64,000 bases of DNA, taken from assembly GCA_002189035.1 (NCBI GenBank), contig NEEC01000004.1:2294001-2358000 (forward strand), given 5' to 3'. This DNA comes from Utricularia gibba. Lineage: Eukaryota > Streptophyta > Magnoliopsida > Lamiales > Lentibulariaceae. The notes under the pieces were generated by a model. It searched no databases. It saw nothing but the letters and a program-made list of their open reading frames with translations, and had not been told where the DNA came from. Positions 45,492 to 56,843 of the stretch are shown here, piece after piece (the first letter of the stretch is position 1; each line of letters begins with the position of its first letter). Position numbers and translations under genes: made by a program.

Positions 45492-46790
45492 GTGCTTGAA
45501 ATGTGTTCATCTTTTGTGGCACTTGTAATGATGAATCAGGCTTCAAATACAACTCATGTCTTATATATAAAGGATCATTTTATACCATATCTACAAAATG
45601 CCATTGGAATTCTAAAATTCATGGATTCTCATGAGAATTCAAAGTATGATATTTCTTCTTCATCAGATCATTTCAATCTTACAAATATTCTAGTATATCC
45701 TTTCTTGGATAATGATATTTTTGTTAATGGTCATAATGTAGCTATTGATTTCATACTTGATGATGAGTGTGAGGAGACTTCAAAAAATAGAGGTAAGTGT
45801 TACTATATTGATCAAGATCATGAAAGAGGAAACACTTTTTTAGTGGTAGATTATTTTTTAATAAATTCTACCTATACTGATCAAATGTTTCATTGGTGTT
45901 TTAGAATGCACAGTTCTTTATTTGTGAGAATTATGAGAAGTGTTAGAGAAGTATGCCCATATCTTCAAGAAAGACCAAATGTAACTGGTTGTACCTCACT
46001 ATCTATGATGCAGAAGTGCACTACAACTATGAGGATGTTGGCTTATGGATATTTTGTAGATGCATGTGATGAATATCTTCAAATAGGTGAGTCCACTACA
46101 CTAAAATCTTTAAGATAAACGTACTCATTATACTTGAAGATGAGTACATGAGACTACCAAACCCAAATGACATGCAAAGATTTTGACTTGGGGAGAAGAA
46201 CGAGTTTTCCTTGATATGCTTGGAAGCCTAGATTGTATGCATTAGGAGTGGAAAAATTGTCTGGTAGCTTGGAGATGATAATATAATCGTAGTAATGAGT
46301 CTTCTTTTATGATATTAGAAGCAGCAAAGGATATGTGGATATGGCATTTCTTCTTTGGTACTCTAGGTTAGATCTTAATGTGTTGACTCATTCTCCATTA
46401 TTTGATGATTTACATCGAGATATTGCACTTCTGCGATATCCAAAAAACCCTTGAATTCTATGTAAATGAAAATGTGTATCAAATGGGATACTATTTAGCT
46501 GATGCTATTTATTTTGGATGGTCTATTTTTTTGAAAACCATCACACTTCTGCAAAATCCAAAAACACAGCTCTTTGCTCAGCATCAAGAGAGTGCAAGGA
46601 AAGATGTAGAAAGGACTTTTGGATTACGCCAAGAAAGATTTGATATTATTTATTCACCCTCGTGTTTGGGATCAACAAACATTAGTAGATATAATATATG
46701 CGTATATAATATTACGTAATATGATTATTGAAGATGAATGACATAATACCAAATCTGATCCTAGAGACTACGATCGAGTGAATACTATGG
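45492..46790 (+). pseudogene. Harbinger DDE transposase, broken
   Basis: 45492-46118 holds the N-terminal part (YTDQMFHWCFRMHSSLFVRI, MMQKCTTTMRMLAYG, YLQIGESTTLKSL). The first catalytic block survives out of frame near 46200-46250 (F-L-D-M-L-G-S-L-D-C-M-H). 46402-46719 has YYLADAIYFGWSIFLKTITL and ESARKDVERTFGLRQERFD with the catalytic Glu. Several shifts and stops. More decayed than the Harbinger-1 copy, of which it is a relative. Confidence 0.82.
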
Positions 46791-47447
46791 ATGGATGATC
46801 CACCTGATATTTTAGGACAAATCGCTCAAGCATTTGAAGCGTATTTGGCAAGAGCCATGAGATCTAGAGAAACAAGATTACATCGACAGCTCAAATCTGA
46901 TTTGATTAAGCATATTTGGACTAAATTTAGCTGATATTTTGTGATGGCTTTTAATTAATTTGCTATTCTGGTATTTATGTTTTTAATTAGTAGTATGTTT
47001 ATGTATAATTTTACTTTGTTAAATATGTACCTTTTATATTAGTTAAATATCAAATTTAAATGTAACTTTAAAATAATAAGAAGTACATAAAAATAATTTT
47101 AAATATAACTTTCCAACTAACAATGTAGAGGAAATGGAAAGTTAGATTTCCAAATAAATTTTTTATGATGTGAAATAAAAAATGTATTGAAGCAATCAAA
47201 GTGGACAATAAGCAATGGGGATGCCCTAAGGCTGTATTTGGTAGTAGTTTTAGTAATACTAGTATAATTTATACCAGATAAAAATTATCCCTCCTATAAG
47301 TACACATTATGTTTGGTAGTATGGAATTTATGAGTTGGAATAAAATATCCCATGACTTGTTTAGTAGACATATATTGGATTACTTTTTACAGATTTTGAA
47401 CAAAGACATTTTTACCCTTCTACATTTTTTTTATCTGGGTAGGGTTC

Positions 47448-48556
47448 TTGGCTTCGGCTCTTCAATCATTCTCCAATTTTCTGTGCGAAATGAGCACGTC
47501 CCACACAAAGAACAACAATGGTCAATCGAAATCGAAACGTGGGTGGAGCGTTGAAGAAGAACGTCTTCTTGTTATCGCTTTCAAGGATATTATTGACAGT
47601 GGGTGGAAGAGTGAAAATGGTTTTAGAAATGGGTATTATATAGCTCTTGAGAAGATGATGAAGAAACGCAAACCCACTTCAACTTTGACAGCTATTCCAC
47701 ACATTCCTTCGAAAATCAAGATCTGGAAAAAGGAATACTACATGATCATGGACATTCTTTCTCGATCGGGAATAGGGTGGAATAGCACAACAAGGATGTT
47801 AGAAGCATCAGACGAGATATGGGATGAATTGGTATTTTCTAGGAAAGTTCCTACTTTTATTAGTTTGTGACTATTAAGAATCCATTCTGCTAATTATTTG
47901 GGAATCGTTGTTGATATGAATTAGTTTAATCATATGGTTTTTGTAATTGTTTTAGAATCCATTTTATGGGAATTCTTACATTTTTTTATATGTTACTTGT
48001 TGTAAGTGTCTGAGAAAAGCTATCGCGAGTGTTGAATTTTGTTTTTAGGGAACCATCAAGGGACTGAAAGGCTTGAGAAATAAGGTATGGCCTTTTTATG
48101 AAGATTGGGTAGAGATTTTTGGAACAGATCGTGCTACCGGGAAAGATGAAGTTGCTCATGAGGAAGCTGCCAACCGTGCATCCACTGAAGTCGAAGTCAA
48201 TGACTATCATGTCAATATGAACAATGAACCAGAATCACCAACAACTAAAATACCAGCTTTTGTGCCAATTTCAGAAGCCGAATCATCTGCTCTTAATGGT
48301 GATGCTGCTGAGAACAGTGTAGGGTCACACAAGAGCAAAATTAAACAAGAGACAAAGAGAGGATGAAGTTATTGGAGAACTTATTGGAGAATTAAAAGCA
48401 ATGCGTGAAAGATATGCTATCACTGAACTTATACAACAAAAATTGATGGCACCTATTGATGCTCAATTAAAGCAACAAAATGAGGCTATATCCATCCTTC
48501 GTAAAATGGACATGTTACTGACACCCATTCAGATTGTGCATGTGTGTCAAGTATAG
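47448..48556 (+). CDS. Harbinger-3 ORF1, Myb/SANT-like DNA-binding protein
   Basis: Exon 1 (47448 or 47490 to 47831) reads RGWSVEEERLLVIAFKDIID, SENGFRNGYYIALEKMMKKR, IPHIPSKIKIWKKEYYMIMD and ILSRSGIGWNSTTRM. This is the Myb/SANT-like domain of plant Harbinger ORF1 and L10-interacting proteins. A GT-AG intron leads to exon 2 at 48049: KGLRNKVWPFYEDWVEIFGT then DRATGKDE, ending with a stop at 48364-48366. One frame over, 48367-48556 continues naturally (AMRERYAITELIQQKLMAPI, ILRKMDMLLTP). Either a one-base shift or a small extra intron separates them. It likely assists the transposase at the DNA ends. Two start Mets are possible. Confidence 0.75.
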
Positions 48557-49059
48557 TCTTACACAACTCTCATCATTTTTAATATCCCTATTGACAGATA
48601 ATTAAATCAGTTTTCTTATGTTCAGCTTGTGTTGAAGACGCCTGCGGACGTGCAATTGTTTTTGTGCCTCTTAGATGATGAGCGCAGAGCATTGGTCCAA
48701 CAACTTGTCTGGGAATAGGTTTTATCAATGGTGCAATATTTTTTTGGGCAGCATCATCCGTTGGTGCTCTTCAAGACCACGGAAAGGATCAGTTCATCCG
48801 ACTTCTTACATGCACCATAGACATTATATAGTTTTGAAACATCATAGTTTTGAAACATCAAAATTTAATGATTTATTTTTATGTGAATAATATACAACAT
48901 ATATTTCATTCTCGAATAATTACATAAATTGGAATTTTTTTAATATCAATTTTTGTTTTATTAATCTGTTTTACAATAAAAAACAATGTTCAACATAAAC
49001 TTTGATTTATGTATTTAAATTCATGTATTAAATTATTTTATATTAACGCTACCTACGAA

Positions 49060-49250
49060 ATAAGTAATTTGGTAAGAGTCCAATACACAAATGTGTTGGA
49101 CTCCTACCACATTACTTATTTCGTAGGTGCCATTAATGTGGGATACACACAGGCGTGGTTTATGCATAACCTATGTCCGTGTGTTGGATTTCTACCAAAT
49201 TACTTATTTCATAGGTAGTATTAATACAGGATACACATGGGTAGAGGTGG
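49060..49250. repeat. degenerate tandem duplication inside Harbinger-3
   Basis: Recurring phrases AC(C/A)...ATTACTTATTTC(G/A)TAGGT and TGTGTTGGA(C/T)T at 49083-49145 and 49170-49220, partly inverted around 49050-49130 (ACGAAATAAGTAAT / ATTACTTATTTCGT). Confidence 0.6.
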
Positions 49251-49305
49251 GTTTGGTTCGAACCGGAACTGTGGTTCGTACCGAAACGTTTGTATATATC
49301 TGGTT

Positions 49306-49750
49306 CCAGGCACCCACATGAGAAAAGGTGGGTGCCTGGAATTTGGTTACAGACTCACAAACACCCTCCCGAGGCACCCATATGAGAGAAGTGGGTGTCT
49401 AGAAAACTATCACAAATACTCCTTCCCAAACACCCATATCAGAGAAGTGTGTCCCTGGATATGATCTTACCCACTCTTCCTAGACACTCACACAATGCAT
49501 TATTTTGTAGGTATCGTCCAACTCTCTTTCCCAACACCCTCCCGAGGCACCCACATGAGGAAAGTGGGTGCCTGGAAATGGTCTTACCCACTCTTCCCAG
49601 ACACCCACACAATGCATTATTTTGTAGGTACCGTCTAACTCTCTTTCCCGACACCCTCCCGAGGCACCCACATGAGGGAATTGGGTGCCTGGAAATGGTC
49701 TTACCCACTCTTCCCAAACACCCACACAATGCATTATTTTGAAGGTGCCG
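49306..49750. repeat. 117-bp minisatellite with internal hairpin
   Basis: The unit starting TCTTACCCACTCTTCC recurs at 49465, 49582 and 49699, exactly 117 bp apart, with a more diverged start at 49306-49460. Each unit contains a hairpin, for example AGGCACCCAC (49545-49554) facing GTGGGTGCCT (49564-49573). Because 117 is a multiple of three and the unit lacks stops in several frames, long open frames appear on both strands here (49395-49742 plus; 49439-49729 and 49480-49755 minus). They are repeat artefacts, not genes. Confidence 0.88.
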
Positions 49751-50111
49751 TCCAAAGTATAACTAAGGATCGAATGCTAATAAAATTAAAAACTAAGAAA
49801 CTTTCATATTTATCCTATGGTTTAATAAATAACATATTTAAATTATTTATATTTTTAGTAAACATATGTCATATGATTATAAAAATATTTTTTTTTAATT
49901 GTTGCATCTCGCATGTTCTCGCGTGCTTAGAAATAAATATGATTTATAAAAATGCTGATAATAATCTTAAGTTCATTTTGCAACGACATGTTCTACCATG
50001 TTTAAAAATAACAAATGTTCAATCTTGGATATGATAGTTAACAAAAACACAAAAAACGAATGCTTATCTATTCATATACTCATTCCACATAATTCTTGCA
50101 AGCTCATCACG

Positions 50112-51443
50112 CTATGTGCACCACCCTGAAGAGGTTTCAACAGCTGTTATGAACTCACCAGCCCCTTGCTCAACAGATTCAGTAAAATTCTCTGACACTT
50201 CAGCTTCCAACGGATCATATGCCATATTCATTCTTACGAAATTGTGTAATAAAGCACAAGCAAGAATAATGCGACTTTGTGTTTGAACTGGATAGTAGGA
50301 TGCTGACCGAAGAATGGCCCATCGAGTCTTTAAAATTCCCCATGCTCTCTCAATTACATTTCTCGCTGAGGCGTGCCGCATGTTAAACAACTCTTTCGCA
50401 TTTCGAGGTGCTGAATTTCCAGTACCCCATTCTTTTAAATGATAGCGTACATTTCGATATGGAGCTAGGAAGCCATCACAATTGGTGTAGCCATTATCGC
50501 ATAGATAATAGCAACCTGCAATCACAACATGCATTTGTATAGTAAAATGTTTCTGAAAACAGCCTGAAAAAATGGAAATTTATGCATGGAAAAACCTTTA
50601 AAAATCTTACTAACTTCATAACTAACCTCTACGTACTCGTAGACCACCAACTTCCTTCAACAAAGCACTTTTAAGTATACGGATGTCAGCAGCCGATCCT
50701 TCCCAACCAGTAAGCATGTAAATAAAATTCATATTTTGATCACATACACCCAAGACATTGAAGGCTATTGTACCTTTTCGGGTTCGATATTTTGACTTAT
50801 CACACTCAGGCACCCGTGCCTCAATATAGGACCCATCTAAAGCACCTAAACAATTCTACACATATTACAAACATTCAACAATTAATAGTTATTAAGATAA
50901 ACATTGCATAACCAAAAAATGAAATAGTACCTCAAAGAAACAGAACCTTGCTGTGGCACTGGTAGTAGTAACAGGTTCACCCTTAACTAACAGCTTATCA
51001 TGCAGGCATAAAACAGCTGCAAGAACGGCCTTGAAGTGACAGCTAATTGTCCAAGTCAATCTTTTGAAGGATGACTTTTGAACTCGCATCTTCTTATGAT
51101 GGGCTAAAATACCTAAGAAAATACAGACTTTCTCACTGATAGTTACATACTTCGAGTCACAAAGCCCTGCATAATCACGAAGTAGACAACACAATCGTCC
51201 AAATACATCTTGATTCATCCTCAATTCCTCCAAAGCTGTGTTGTTCATGTTGCTAACTAATTCATGGAGATGTTCAATTTGTTTTGGCATTTTCAATGTA
51301 TAAGAGTATCGGCATTGCTGTCTTGAACCATGAGAACGTAGTCGGAGCAGTACAATAAGCATAATAATATGAGCAATTTCGAAATTCCTTTGCAACAAAT
51401 ATGCCAATAACAATAACTGAGCATTCTCATCAATTGATTCCAT
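50112..51443 (-). CDS. Harbinger-3 transposase (HARBI1/ALP1-like), intact
   Basis: Three exons on the minus strand: 51443-50931, 50855-50627, 50515-50112. GT-AG introns and matching phases give 381 aa without a stop. The N-terminus has a helix-turn-helix-like region (MNQDVFGRLCCLLRDYAGL, FLGILAHHKKMRVQKSSF). The DDE nuclease has Asp178 in LGALDGSYIEARVP, Asp228 in MLTGWEGSAADIRIL, and Glu303 in ASARNVIERAWGILKTRW. It also has the family's YYLCDNGYTNCDGFLAPYR and LACALLHNFVRMNM. It cuts and pastes the element at TWA targets in the nucleus. Domesticated relatives (ALP1, HARBI1) exist, but intact TIRs and TSD around it mark this as a transposon gene. Whether it is expressed cannot be seen. Confidence 0.9.
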
Positions 51444-52102
51444 CCAAAAAAATAATTTGGGTTCCTATAATTAATTCATCACATATAATAATTAATGCAA
51501 GAGAGACTACATGCTTATGCGTACCCACATCATGAACAAAGCAAACAATCAGAAAATACAAAATGAATATGTTTGCATTATTAAAGAAATTATTCATTCA
51601 TCTTGGCTACTGACCTTCGATTTTGATGTCTCCAAATGGGTGGGACACCGAATGAATACTTTGTTGTGCTGCCGAACAATCAAAACATGGACCTCAATTA
51701 CATGAATTTGAGACCCAACAATGGGTCTACGATCCAAATTTTGCTAGTCGGTATAGAAAATATTCACAGGTTGAGGAAGAAAATCTGTAGATAGAGGAAG
51801 AAATTCGCAGGTTGAGGGGAAACAGAATCGTAGGGTTGAAAAATAATTTTCCCTCAAATTTAATTCAAGATAAGATGTAGATGCATTTATGAGTATTTTA
51901 GACTTTTCATAATCAAAAAGTTATCCATGTGTAAGGTATAAAATTAAGGAGGGGTTTTGATGGGGATACATTTATAACTTATAGAAAGGAAAAAATTATC
52001 CCAGAAAAATTTACTTACACTTACCAAACACGTTATTATTATCCCGCATATTAGGATATCCCATCTTATCCCATGTTATCCTTATTACCAAACACGGACT
52101 AA

Positions 52103-52819
52103 GGTAATAAGGGAAAGACTCTATCACTCAACTCCTTTTGGCTCTTATTGGGCTGATTTGCAATACAGTGCAATGTAGGTCACACTTTCCTTCTATTTGA
52201 TCTTACGAGCTCCACTGAATGACTCAATGAAGAAAAAGCATAAAGCACTTGCAAAAGGATATGGAGGGTTTCCAGCAAGAGATCCTGACATTTTTCTTCC
52301 TATAAAAGTATTTGAGGTATAGTAGAGAATTTTGAAAATAATAAAAAAGCATAAGAGCAAGCTGGCACATTTTTTTCCAATTCTACCATTCTGGTGACTC
52401 TTATTTTGGAGAAGAGTTACCAATGAATTTATGAAACATTTGGCAATGCAATACTCTTCATCAATGTGCAGAAACCCTAATCTCAAACTTAAGTTCAAGC
52501 GAGTGAGGAAGTCAAGTTATCAATTGTATTAGTATTTTTGAGACTTTTTACATTCAGTATATTGCACGGATGCCCTCTGACTTGTGCATATTTCAAATAA
52601 CGCCCGTTAAATGGGAAGAAATCCGAAGTTGCTAATTGCGAGTTTGCGAATCCCTCTCCAGCTGTGGGTTCCGTATCCCCCTCCGTATAGCGGCTGCCGA
52701 CGCACATCACTGGAGCAGTGGGAATATCTTTCATCCACTGGACACTCTTGATCCCTAGAAGATAGAGATTTCATTTCATCGGCGCTGGAATTCAGGAAAA
52801 AGGAGATAGGTTCCGTTCA
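52103..52819 (+). other. upstream region of gamma carbonic anhydrase
   Basis: Promoter and leader of the gene starting at 52820. 52560-52800 is GC-richer and likely the 5' UTR. Nothing specific recognised before it. Confidence 0.4.
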
Positions 52820-54804
52820 ATGGGAAGCCTAGGAAGGGCAGTCTACACTTTGGGGAACTTGATTCGGGTTGCTGGTCAAGGCCTTGATCGGCTGGGTTCA
52901 ACTATTCAGGGAGGCTATTTCATTCCGGAAAGTAGTAAGTGATTCATCTTCTTCATCGATTTCTCTTTTCGGGGATTTTACGTGGAAACCCTGCATTTTC
53001 GCTTTTTTCGTTATGAAATTTGAAATTGGATCTGGATAAGAGAGCTGCGGTTGAATTGTAGAGTAAGAATTACCCTTGTTTGGGTTTTCGAAGCTCTCCT
53101 TTTTGGTAAGATTGTGGATGTTGGCACCATAACACGCCCACCTAATTTTGATTCTAGCCTAAAATTTGGGATCTTGAGCAGAACGTAAGGATGAATGTTG
53201 GATCATTTTGAAAGTACATGAATAATCCCTTGAAGTGAAGGGTGAAGTGACGGAAAGTTCATTGCAACGTGAAGCGATGCTGGGTTTTAAAGTTGGACGT
53301 TTTCATATGATGAGATACTAATACATTCATAGATGCATTATCATTTAGAAAACTTAAAATGGCCTGCTCTATGTGCTACGCTTTTCTTAAGAAGCTATAA
53401 TGGATTATGAAGCAGAATTTGATTGCAAGATGTTCTCTTTTGTAGATGGGTTTATTTAATTACTGAAACCTCTCAATTTTAACCATTGCTTCTGTACTGT
53501 GTCGTTTCTTTTGCATGTTAAACCAGTTAATTACTTGGTGGTTCCAACAGCTTGAAAATACTGATCGCAAACTGGAACCTAAATTAAACAGATGATAAAT
53601 GCACCTAGATTATCATAGAAATCTTTTTGTACTTATCTCAACATATGGTGAATTTTTCTTTGTATATTAGCTATGCGGGTATGATACTATATGTTGAATT
53701 TTCCTGTATGAATTAGAATGTTGTTTTTTTTTTTTTTTTCAGTTTCAAGGCACAGAACTCTGTTGAACGTCTATGACAAGTCTCCATTTGTTGACAAGGA
53801 TGCGTTTATCGCACCAAGTGCCTCTGTTATTGGGGATGTCCAGGTGGGACAAGGATCTTCGATTTGGTATGGAGCTGTCCTTCGAGGTAGGTCCTGATTC
53901 ACATCCTGAAGTGAAGAAAACTTCTTCCCCCAGCATTTGATATGATCGCACTTTCATTTGGATTGGTAGGTGATGTTAACAGCATCAGTGTTGGGAATGG
54001 AACAAATATACAGGACAATTCCCTGGTGCATGTAGCCAAATCAAACGTTGGTGGGAAGGAACTCCCCACTATCATTGGGAGTAATGTTACAATTGGTATG
54101 TAAATACGCCTACATGTTTTCTATGGAAGCTGTAGGCCTATTTTTTTTCTTGGATACTGTTATCAGAAAAAGCAGCCATTTCAAGGGGTCACTGAAAATT
54201 TGATCAACAGGCCACAGTGCAGTTCTACATGGCTGCACCATCGAGGATGAGGCCTTCGTTGGAATGGGAGCCACGCTTCTTGATGGTGTCATTGTGGAAA
54301 AGCATTCGATGGTTGGTGCTGGATCCCTTGTTAAACAGGGCACAAGAATCCCTTTCGGAGAGGTACACGTTTCTGTCTGCTCCATTCTTACCTGCTTGTT
54401 GCTCAACAAATAGAGGTTTTGTGCGTGAATCACAAGTTACACCTCTCTAAGTATCATGCTTTTAGCCTTCTGCAAAGGTTTCAAGTTGTCATCATTTTTG
54501 AGAGGTGCCTTTTCTTTCACAGATATGGGTAGGAAATCCAGCCAAATTTCTAAGGAAGCTCACAGATGAAGAGATTGCATTCATCGCCCAATCAGCCATA
54601 AACTACATCAACCTTGCTAAGGTTCATGCTGCTGAAAATGCAAAGCCCCATGAGGAAATCGAGTTCGAAAAGATGTTGCGCAAGAAGTTCGCTCGTCGTG
54701 ATGAGGAATATGACTCCATGATCGGTGTTGTTAGGGAAACCCCACAGGAACTCATCCTTCCGGACGACATCCTCCCTGGGAAATCACAGAAGCCCGCCCA
54801 GTGA
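52820..54804 (+). CDS. GAMMACA: gamma carbonic anhydrase, mitochondrial complex I subunit
   Basis: Part of the plant-specific matrix-exposed carbonic anhydrase domain of NADH dehydrogenase (complex I). Five exons: 52820-52934, 53743-53886, 53970-54095, 54211-54362, 54523-54804. All are GT-AG and in phase, giving 272 aa, the family length. The N-terminus MGSLGRAVYTLGNLIRVAGQ is the matrix-targeting amphipathic type. The left-handed beta-helix (hexapeptide repeats) follows: SVIGDVQVGQGSSIWYGAVL, NGTNIQDNSLVHVAKSN, AVLHGCTIEDEAFVGMGATL. The three zinc ligands expected in the trimer are present: His107, His130 and His135. The C-terminal helix (EEIAFIAQSAINYINLAKVH) packs against the helix bundle, and the end has ETPQELILPDDILPG as in GAMMACA1/2/3. 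Intron 1 is long (about 800 bp), with a T-run before its acceptor. It converges on the proteasome gene. Confidence 0.95.
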
Positions 54805-55311
54805 GATCACAGGGTCCGTCCTCTCCGGGTCACTAGCGTAAGTTTACCCGAACTGAATCGTTCATCGGTTCTTGCAAAATAAAACACACTGTTTGACTGA
54901 GGCTGTAACTTTGTGCTGCTATTTCTTGTACCCAAATCACCTGCTTGACTGTCTCGGTTTTTGCTGCTCACGAGCTTCATGTGGATTCTCTGATTAAACA
55001 AGAAAGGTTTATATCGCAATTTCTGCTACTAAAAGAAGGCGGTTCTAGGCCTACCCATCATCTCTGTGATAGACAAGTGCTCATGATGAACCATAAATCA
55101 TCTCTCCATAACATGAAGCGCGAAGTTCCGACAAGAGGAACCATAAGTCACCTGCTCGACATTGTCATCACTAGATTCTAATGAAAAAGCTTGAGAATAA
55201 GACTCAAGGAGACCACCCACTCTGGATGTCTAATCAACAGTGTAAAACAAATCCGACTGAAGTTCTGGAGAGAGGATTGAGCCTTTGATAAATTATCAGG
55301 CTTACTTACAG
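54805..55311. other. convergent intergenic region, gamma-CA / proteasome alpha-1
   Basis: 3' UTRs of both genes; no separate gene seen. Confidence 0.5.
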
Positions 55312-56843
55312 TCAGATATCCATAGGACTTGGAGCAACCCCTTGGTCGGAATTTCCCTCATCAGTAGTACCTGATTGGGGATCAGCATCGATCGGTTGAC
55401 CGGCAGCAGCTTCCTCCTCGGGCTGTTCATGAATAATCTCAAATTCATTGATTAGCCCTTGTACGGATTCTGGATCCAGTATATGGAAAGCCTCCCCTAC
55501 GCCCAGCACAGCGATTGTGCAAATTGAGCTGCTCAATTTCTCACCCTGCAATGTCTCATTCAGGGCAAATAGTGCATCCTTGATGAGGTCTTTTCGGGTG
55601 GATGACATGAAACCTACAAACTTTCGTTCCAAGTAAGTCTTTGCAGCCTGTGACCGGGAACCAATAGCAAATGCTTGATATTCAAAGTAGTTTCCGCTTG
55701 GGCAGTTGTAGTAGAGGTGTGCCCCAGACTCATCCAGACCACCAACAAGAAGGCCAACACCATATGGTCGTTTCCATGAACGCTGTGTGCAGACCTACAT
55801 ATCAAAAAGAGAAGTGAAAGTTAAAGTTTGTATCAGAGGTGACAGCCAATAGAATAGCACCGGTAACATCCATTGAATGGAGGAACTAACACGCAAAGGT
55901 AATGATGTCCAACAGAAAAAAACCAGAGCTCTCGAAAAACAGCAAGTTCCAGAGAATGAACGCATAATTGTGAATTCAGTCAGCTGGATCAACCGAGCAC
56001 GTTAATTCAGGAGCTTCGTAGCTAGAGCAGCATTCTTCAAAACCATAAAAAAAAACACATTTTTCTCCAAATCAATGGCTACATTGATGAAAAACAGAAG
56101 AAACGCAGTAAACAGTGTGCAGCGTAGGAAATATTACAAAGATTAAGAGTAGCATAAGAAACAACAGGAGGCTAAGATCCACTTAGTTCTAACTGCTCGT
56201 TTCTGTTTCAGGAGAACACAAAGAAGTACATTCCTTGGGCAAATTAATTTGCTCATTCCTCAAGCTGAGGCCAAAAGTAAAGTTACCACTTGCAACAGCT
56301 TACAACAATGAAATAAACATGTCGCCGGAGATTTTAAAACAAGAGAGATCGCAATTAAAATGAACACAGTTGTGAGATTAATAGAAAATTACACCCGTTT
56401 CAAGTCCAATCCTCTATCCCATAGAAAATTACAACAGCAACGCGTAAACAACCAGGCGGACAATCGCGATTTAACCAAACAACAATTCATACCTGAGCCT
56501 TGTCAGCTAGCTGGACAACAAGACGACCGACGGGCAGCGGAGACTCGTAAGTATAAGAGTAATTGATGCACTCGTTTCGCATATATCTGGATAGCACACG
56601 GCCGTCGGCTGTGAGCCCAGCAATGGCGATACCGATGTGGTTATCAACCTTGAAGATCTTCTTCTGGTGCGAAGAAAGTTCAGAGGATGCCTTGTTCACA
56701 CTAGCCAGCACCACATGAGTTTTGGATCGCAGCCCAATTGCCGCCGATCCCTGCTTCACCGCCTCCATTGCGTACTCCACTTGAAAAAGACGCCCCGCCG
56801 GAGACCACGTCGTAACATCGGTATCGTACTGGTTTCTGAACAT
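55312..56843 (-). CDS. PAF1: 20S proteasome subunit alpha type-1
   Basis: Outer-ring (non-proteolytic) subunit of the 20S core particle. Two exons on the minus strand, 56843-56493 and 55794-55312, joined by a 698-bp GT-AG intron in phase 0, give 277 aa (family about 278). The alpha-type N-terminal signature is [20 protein letters not shown] then [17 protein letters not shown]. The body has [40 protein letters not shown] and [18 protein letters not shown]. The acidic C-terminal tail ([15 protein letters not shown] ... GVAPSPMDI) is plant-like. No catalytic Thr is expected in alpha subunits. Start is the conserved first Met. PAF1 follows the Arabidopsis name for this subunit. Confidence 0.95.

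Larger units (their letters stand above)
43621..47229 (+). mobile_element. PIF/Harbinger element 2, 3.6 kb
   Basis: The element is 43624-47226. Left end GGGTATCTGCATTG; right end, read inward, GGGCATCCCCATTG. The two 14-bp ends differ at three positions. TAA flanks both sides (43621-43623 and 47227-47229), the usual Harbinger target duplication. It carries a NAM-associated/SANT-type first ORF and a transposase, both on the plus strand and both broken. It shares its right TAA with Harbinger-3. Confidence 0.85.
47227..52102. mobile_element. PIF/Harbinger element 3, 4.87 kb, coding-competent transposase
   Basis: The element is 47230-52099. Left end GGCTGTATTTGGTA; right end, read inward, GTCCGTGTTTGGTA (11 of 14 match). 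TAA flanks both sides (47227-47229, shared with Harbinger-2, and 52100-52102). A Myb/SANT-like ORF1 runs on the plus strand, and an uninterrupted three-exon transposase runs on the minus strand, convergent with it. Between them lie short tandem repeats and a 117-bp minisatellite. It belongs to a different Harbinger lineage from elements 1 and 2 (GTTTGGTA ends, opposed ORFs). Confidence 0.88.

Noticed and set aside
49306-49750. Possible CRISPR-like array
   Set aside because: Repeat units adjoin directly without unique spacers, and the organism is a plant; this is a minisatellite.
49395-49755. Open frames of 91-115 codons on both strands
   Set aside because: Produced by a 117-bp tandem unit that is a multiple of three; the proteins are internal repeats without a known domain.
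52193-52734. Minus-strand open frames upstream of gamma carbonic anhydrase
   Set aside because: Antisense to the promoter and leader region, with no homology.
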